From contig CALCTI010000010.1 of NCBI GenBank assembly GCA_937894105.1, positions 1 through 17,207 of the forward strand: 17,207 nucleotides of DNA, given 5' to 3'. The DNA is from an uncultured cyanobacterium (GTDB lineage Bacteria; Cyanobacteriota; Cyanobacteriia; CACIAM-69d). Positions 13,849 to 17,207 of the stretch are shown here, in pieces. The notes under the pieces were generated by a model. That model was given only the letters and a program-made list of their open reading frames with translations. It had not been told where the DNA came from and searched no databases. Position 1 is the stretch's first letter, and each line of letters begins with the position of its first letter. Both the position numbers and the translations under genes were made by a program.

Positions 13849-15465
13849 ATGAAAAAGCGACCTAATATGACGGAGTCTCCTGTTTCTCCCGTTGTGCTGG
13901 CAATTCTCGATGGCTGGGGCTATAGCGAAAATCGTGATGGCAATGCGATTTCTATGGCGAATACGCCAGTATTTGATAGTTTGTGGGACGCCTATCCCCA
14001 CACGTTGATTCAAGCTTCGGGTAAGGCCGTTGGTTTACCAGAGGGGCAAATGGGCAATTCTGAGGTGGGACACCTGAATATTGGTGCTGGGCGTGTGGTC
14101 CCCCAGGAGTTGGTCAGGATTTCTGATGCGGTTGAAGATGGCTCGATTCTTGCAAATGCGGCGCTGGTGAGGTGTTGCAAAAGGGTGAAAGCCTCTGGCA
14201 GCAAGTTGCATTTAATGGGGCTGTGTTCTGATGGCGGGGTGCATTCCCATATTGACCATATTGTGGGGCTGCTGGTATTGGCAAAGCAGCAGGGGATCGA
14301 AGAGGTTTGTATTCATGCCATTACCGACGGTCGCGATACACCGCCGCGTAGTGCGATCGCCTACCTAGAACAATTGCAACAGCACTGTGATGAGGTGGGC
14401 GTTGGGCAAATTGTTACCATTTCCGGGCGCTACTTTGCGATGGATCGGGATCATCGCTGGGAGCGGGTTCAGCCTGCTTACAATGTGATGACTGAGCTGG
14501 GAGATGGAGATGGGCGATCGCCACGGCAGGTGATGGAAAGCTGTTACGCCGAAGATACAACGGACGAATTTGTGATCCCCGTAAGAATTGCGCCGGGGGC
14601 CATTGAGGGCAACGATGGCGTGATTTGTTTTAATTTCCGACCTGACCGGGTGCGGCAAATTTGCAAAGCGTTTGTGGGGGAAGATTTTGCTGGGTTTGAG
14701 CGATCGCTAATTCAGCCTCTGAATTTTGTCACCTTTACCCAGTACGATTCCACGTTGCCGGTGGCGGTCGCTTTTGAGCCGGAGAGCCTGAACAATATTT
14801 TGGGTGAGGTGATTGCCAGCCACGGTTTGCGCCAGCTTCGTACGGCGGAGACGGAAAAATATGCCCACGTGACTTATTTCTTTAACGGCGGTTTAGAGGA
14901 AAATTTTGAAGGGGAAGATCGGCGCTTGGTGAGCAGCCCGCCGGTGTCCACTTACGATCACGAGCCGGCTATGTCGGCGAATCAGGTGACTAAGGTGGTG
15001 CTGGATGCTATTGATCAGCAGTGTTATTCGCTGATTGTGGTGAATTATGCCAACCCGGATATGGTGGGGCATACGGGCAAAATGGATGCTACCATCCAGG
15101 CGATCGAAACGGTGGATCGGTGTATTAGTCAGGTCCTTTCGGCGGCGAACAAGGCGGGGGGGACGGTGCTAGTGACGGCGGACCACGGTAATGCTGAAAA
15201 GATGGACGATGGCAGCGGTAATCCTTGGACTGCGCATACCACCAACTTGGTGCCTTTTGTGGTGATCGAAGGGGAAAAGCGCAAGATTCCTGGGCACGGT
15301 ACTGACGCTAGTTTGCGCAATGATGGCTGCTTAGCGGATATTGCGCCGACAATTTTAGATATTTTGCAGTTACCGCAGCCGTTGGATATGACTGGGCGAT
15401 CAATGATTCAGCCGGCCCAGTATCAGCCGAAGCTTAATCGGACACCCGTTAGCGTTTCTCTTTAG
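13849..15465 (+). CDS. gpmI: 2,3-bisphosphoglycerate-independent phosphoglycerate mutase
   Basis: A 538-residue metalloenzyme of the alkaline phosphatase superfamily that interconverts 3- and 2-phosphoglycerate in glycolysis and in carbon flow out of the Calvin cycle. LAILDGWGYSENRDGNA (18-33) has the first metal aspartate D21. GQMGNSEVGHLNIGAG (67-82) has the phosphorylated serine S71. Then SDGGVHSHIDH, TDGRDTPPRSA, GRYFAMDRDHRWERV, CFNFRPDRVRQI, PDMVGHTG and TADHGNAEKMDD supply the substrate and metal ligands. Length is normal. Two starts are possible: ATG 13849 (MKKRPN...) and ATG 13867 (MTESPVSPVV); the second matches where homologues commonly begin, and neither has a clear Shine-Dalgarno. 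It lies 109 bp after the ABC-F gene, so a separate promoter is plausible (TATTAT at 13823). A strong terminator follows. Confidence 0.96.
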   Translation: MKKRPNMTESPVSPVVLAILDGWGYSENRDGNAISMANTPVFDSLWDAYPHTLIQASGKAVGLPEGQMGNSEVGHLNIGAGRVVPQELVRISDAVEDGSILANAALVRCCKRVKASGSKLHLMGLCSDGGVHSHIDHIVGLLVLAKQQGIEEVCIHAITDGRDTPPRSAIAYLEQLQQHCDEVGVGQIVTISGRYFAMDRDHRWERVQPAYNVMTELGDGDGRSPRQVMESCYAEDTTDEFVIPVRIAPGAIEGNDGVICFNFRPDRVRQICKAFVGEDFAGFERSLIQPLNFVTFTQYDSTLPVAVAFEPESLNNILGEVIASHGLRQLRTAETEKYAHVTYFFNGGLEENFEGEDRRLVSSPPVSTYDHEPAMSANQVTKVVLDAIDQQCYSLIVVNYANPDMVGHTGKMDATIQAIETVDRCISQVLSAANKAGGTVLVTADHGNAEKMDDGSGNPWTAHTTNLVPFVVIEGEKRKIPGHGTDASLRNDGCLADIAPTILDILQLPQPLDMTGRSMIQPAQYQPKLNRTPVSVSL

Positions 15466-15490
15466 TCTCTAATTCCTAGTTTGAATGGCG

Positions 15491-15528
15491 ATCGCCTCAG
15501 CACAGGTTTGTTGCTGGGGCGATTTTTT
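15491..15528 (+). terminator. Rho-independent terminator of gpmI
   Basis: ATCGCCTCAGCA (15491-15502) pairs with TGCTGGGGCGAT (15512-15523), a 12-bp stem with one T-G wobble and a 9-nt loop, followed by a run of six T (15523-15528). It starts 25 bp after the gpmI stop. A HIP1 octamer (15488-15495) overlaps the left arm. On the other strand the hairpin lacks a T-run, so it would serve gpmI more than the convergent valS. Confidence 0.88.
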
Positions 15529-15603
15529 ATTGTCAATTATTCAGTATGGAGTTGATCGTCATAGCAATTTCCTGGCTGGTGGGCGTTTCCAGTGTGGCGA
15601 GCC

Positions 15604-17207
15604 CTATTGCAGCTGCTGGAGGCGATCGCGCAACAGCTGACCTTGGGTTTCCGTTTCTGCCAACTCATCGCGCACTGCCTGCACCACCTCAGCGGGAGCG
15701 TTGTCCACAAATTTGGCATTGCCCAGACGCCCCGACAAAGAGGCGACCTGTTTTTCCACCTTGCCGAGCTTACGCTCCACTTTTTCCCGCAGCGCTGCCA
15801 TATCTACCACGCCATCCAAGGGCATTAGCACCTGGGTGGTTCCCACAACACCGGTCATGGAGCGATCAGCATCCACCGCGATCGCTTCGAGCTCTGGTTC
15901 AGCCGCCATATCCACCGGCAATTCCAGGGGCACCGCTTCCGCCAACGGAAGCTGCGACGGCTCTGAACTGGTGGACAATTCAAGGGGGTTCCAATCGTTA
16001 AGGGTAGCTTCTTTGATTTCTTTTAGGTTCTGCGCCAAAGCGTCTCGATCTGCGGAGAACAGCAAATTATTAGCCGCAAACCAAACGGTCCAAACAAAAC
16101 CAACGAGTTCAAAAAACTGTGGCAGCAAAATAAAATCATCCACCACATCCAACACTGCACCAACGGCTTTAAACGCCATAATCAGCACAAAAACTGTTGC
16201 GAGTAAAACAATGGTGGTTTGTTGTTTATCTTCGTCAAATTCAAATGTTTTCCCTGATGGAGAAGACGTTTTATCGCCCGCTGCTCCGGTTGATTTTGTA
16301 TCGGCGGTCGCTACTTTAGGACCGCGCACTTCCAGCCTTTCCACCTTGGCTAAATTGCAAATATACGCCTCAGCACTCTGCAAGATTTTCTGTTCTTCAA
16401 CAGTCTCGCTTGCTAACACAATGGGCACTTTGGCACTGGGTTTGATTTCTGCCTCTGCTCGCAGGTTACGAATGGTGCGAACTGCGCCAAAGATTAACGT
16501 AAATTGCTCACCCAGTTCAGCATTAATCGCCTTGGGATCAGAGTCAGGGTAGGGTTGTAGGGCTAACAATGTGCCTTCATCTTCCTGATGTAGCCCATGC
16601 CAAAGTTCTGCGGTAACGTGGGGCATAAAGGGATGGAGCAGCTTTAAAATACCGTCAAGAATGTAGGCTAAAACTTGCTGAGCAGCGTGTTTGGCAGTTC
16701 CGTCATCACCGTTTAAACGAGGTTTTACCAGTTCGATATACCAGTCACAAAAATCGCCCCAGATAAATTCGTAGAGTCCTTTTGCTGCTTCCCCAAAGCC
16801 GTATTTGTCTAGGTAATCGCGGGTTTGGGCGATCGCTACGTTGTACCGCGATAAAATCCACCGATCCGCTAACTCCAGGTTTGAACTATCAGGATCCCCA
16901 AGCTGTTTTGGGGTTTTCTCCTCCAAATTCATCAACACAAATCGGGATGCATTCCACAGTTTATTGGCAAAGTTTCGAGAAGATTCTACGGAGCTAGATT
17001 CATCGGTTTTACGGTTGTAATCTAGTCGAATATCCTGCCCTGCCCCTGTCACTTCTCGGATTAGGGCATACCGCGTTGCGTCGGTGCCGTACTTATCAAT
17101 TAGCACCAGGGGATCAATGCCATTATTGGCAGATTTCGACATTTTTTTATTGTTTTCATCCCGCACCAAGCCGTGAATATAAACGGTTTTAAAGGGCATT
17201 TGGTCGG
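15604..17207 (-). CDS. valS: Valyl-tRNA synthetase, C-terminal part, with inserted CAAD-type membrane domain (5' end outside window)
   Basis: At least 533 C-terminal residues of ValRS, which charges tRNA-Val; the frame runs off the right edge. Numbering from an internal Met (17199): catalytic KMSKS loop (NNKKMSKSANNG, 17-28), connective and anticodon-binding helices (RNFANKLWNASRF, FMPHVTAELW), then AEIKPSAKVPI. At about residues 296-446 (near 15862-16314) the usual link is replaced by about 150 residues: a Ser/Thr/Lys-rich linker, two hydrophobic segments (327-352 and 359-381, WTVWFAANNLLF) and an acidic Pro/Glu-rich spacer. Canonical ValRS then resumes (TGVVGTTQVLMPLDGVVDM) and ends in the tRNA-binding coiled coil (KLGKVEKQVASL... 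KFVDNAPAEVVQAVRDEL). The insert fits the CAAD domain known in some cyanobacterial aminoacyl-tRNA synthetases, which anchors them to thylakoid membranes. It converges on gpmI; no own terminator is visible. Confidence 0.96.
   Translation of the reverse strand, partial: DQMPFKTVYIHGLVRDENNKKMSKSANNGIDPLVLIDKYGTDATRYALIREVTGAGQDIRLDYNRKTDESSSVESSRNFANKLWNASRFVLMNLEEKTPKQLGDPDSSNLELADRWILSRYNVAIAQTRDYLDKYGFGEAAKGLYEFIWGDFCDWYIELVKPRLNGDDGTAKHAAQQVLAYILDGILKLLHPFMPHVTAELWHGLHQEDEGTLLALQPYPDSDPKAINAELGEQFTLIFGAVRTIRNLRAEAEIKPSAKVPIVLASETVEEQKILQSAEAYICNLAKVERLEVRGPKVATADTKSTGAAGDKTSSPSGKTFEFDEDKQQTTIVLLATVFVLIMAFKAVGAVLDVVDDFILLPQFFELVGFVWTVWFAANNLLFSADRDALAQNLKEIKEATLNDWNPLELSTSSEPSQLPLAEAVPLELPVDMAAEPELEAIAVDADRSMTGVVGTTQVLMPLDGVVDMAALREKVERKLGKVEKQVASLSGRLGNAKFVDNAPAEVVQAVRDELAETETQGQLLRDRLQQLQ

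Overview
The window looks like a stretch of cyanobacterial chromosome. The octamer GCGATCGC (HIP1, highly iterated palindrome) occurs roughly 40 times by eye in 17.2 kb, about one per 430 bp. The proteins also read as cyanobacterial: a valyl-tRNA synthetase with a CAAD-type membrane insert, a pentapeptide-repeat/RDD protein, a Uma2-family nuclease and an alr4036/Npun_F5749-type FMN protein. I cannot name the genus; the style suggests a Leptolyngbya- or Oscillatoria-like organism. I see no phage, transposase, CRISPR array or rRNA operon.

Layout, left to right. A left-truncated PPOX-type FMN protein (minus strand, 1-460) diverges over only 23 bp from a Uma2-family nuclease (484-1155). That gene converges, with a 14-bp gap, on ilvB, acetolactate synthase large subunit (1170-2942, minus). 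After a 376-bp spacer comes a 757-residue RDD/helical/pentapeptide-repeat membrane protein (3319-5592, minus). It diverges from a protein with an LRAT-type domain and a PspA-like helical tail (5669-6397). Next is a plus-strand envelope/polysaccharide-flavoured run: a GT4 glycosyltransferase (6664-7890), signal peptidase I (8186-8887) and a GT2 glycosyltransferase (8924-9943). A TetR/AcrR regulator follows (10219-10848), broken by one in-frame TAA. It converges on a small membrane protein (10896-11453, minus). Then come tRNA-Leu(UAG) (minus), a structured spacer with a minus-strand terminator that may end an unannotated small RNA, an ABC-F ATPase (12021-13739), gpmI (13849-15465) with a strong terminator, and the C-terminal part of valS (15604 to the right edge, minus).

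The genes do not form one pathway. ilvB (branched-chain amino acids), gpmI (glycolysis), valS and tRNA-Leu (translation), the ABC-F protein (ribosome-associated) and lepB (secretion) are housekeeping. The GT4, lepB and GT2 genes may share a role in surface glycans, inferred from proximity and a 36-bp lepB-GT2 gap only.

I see no convincing new multi-gene system. The points most worth a second look are: the candidate small RNA between tRNA-Leu and the ABC-F gene; the nonsense-interrupted TetR gene; the LRAT plus PspA-like architecture; and a recurring pattern of short tandem duplications at gene edges (20 bp at 5649, 14 bp at 6547, 16 bp at 10828). One of these appears to have created a ribosome-binding site.
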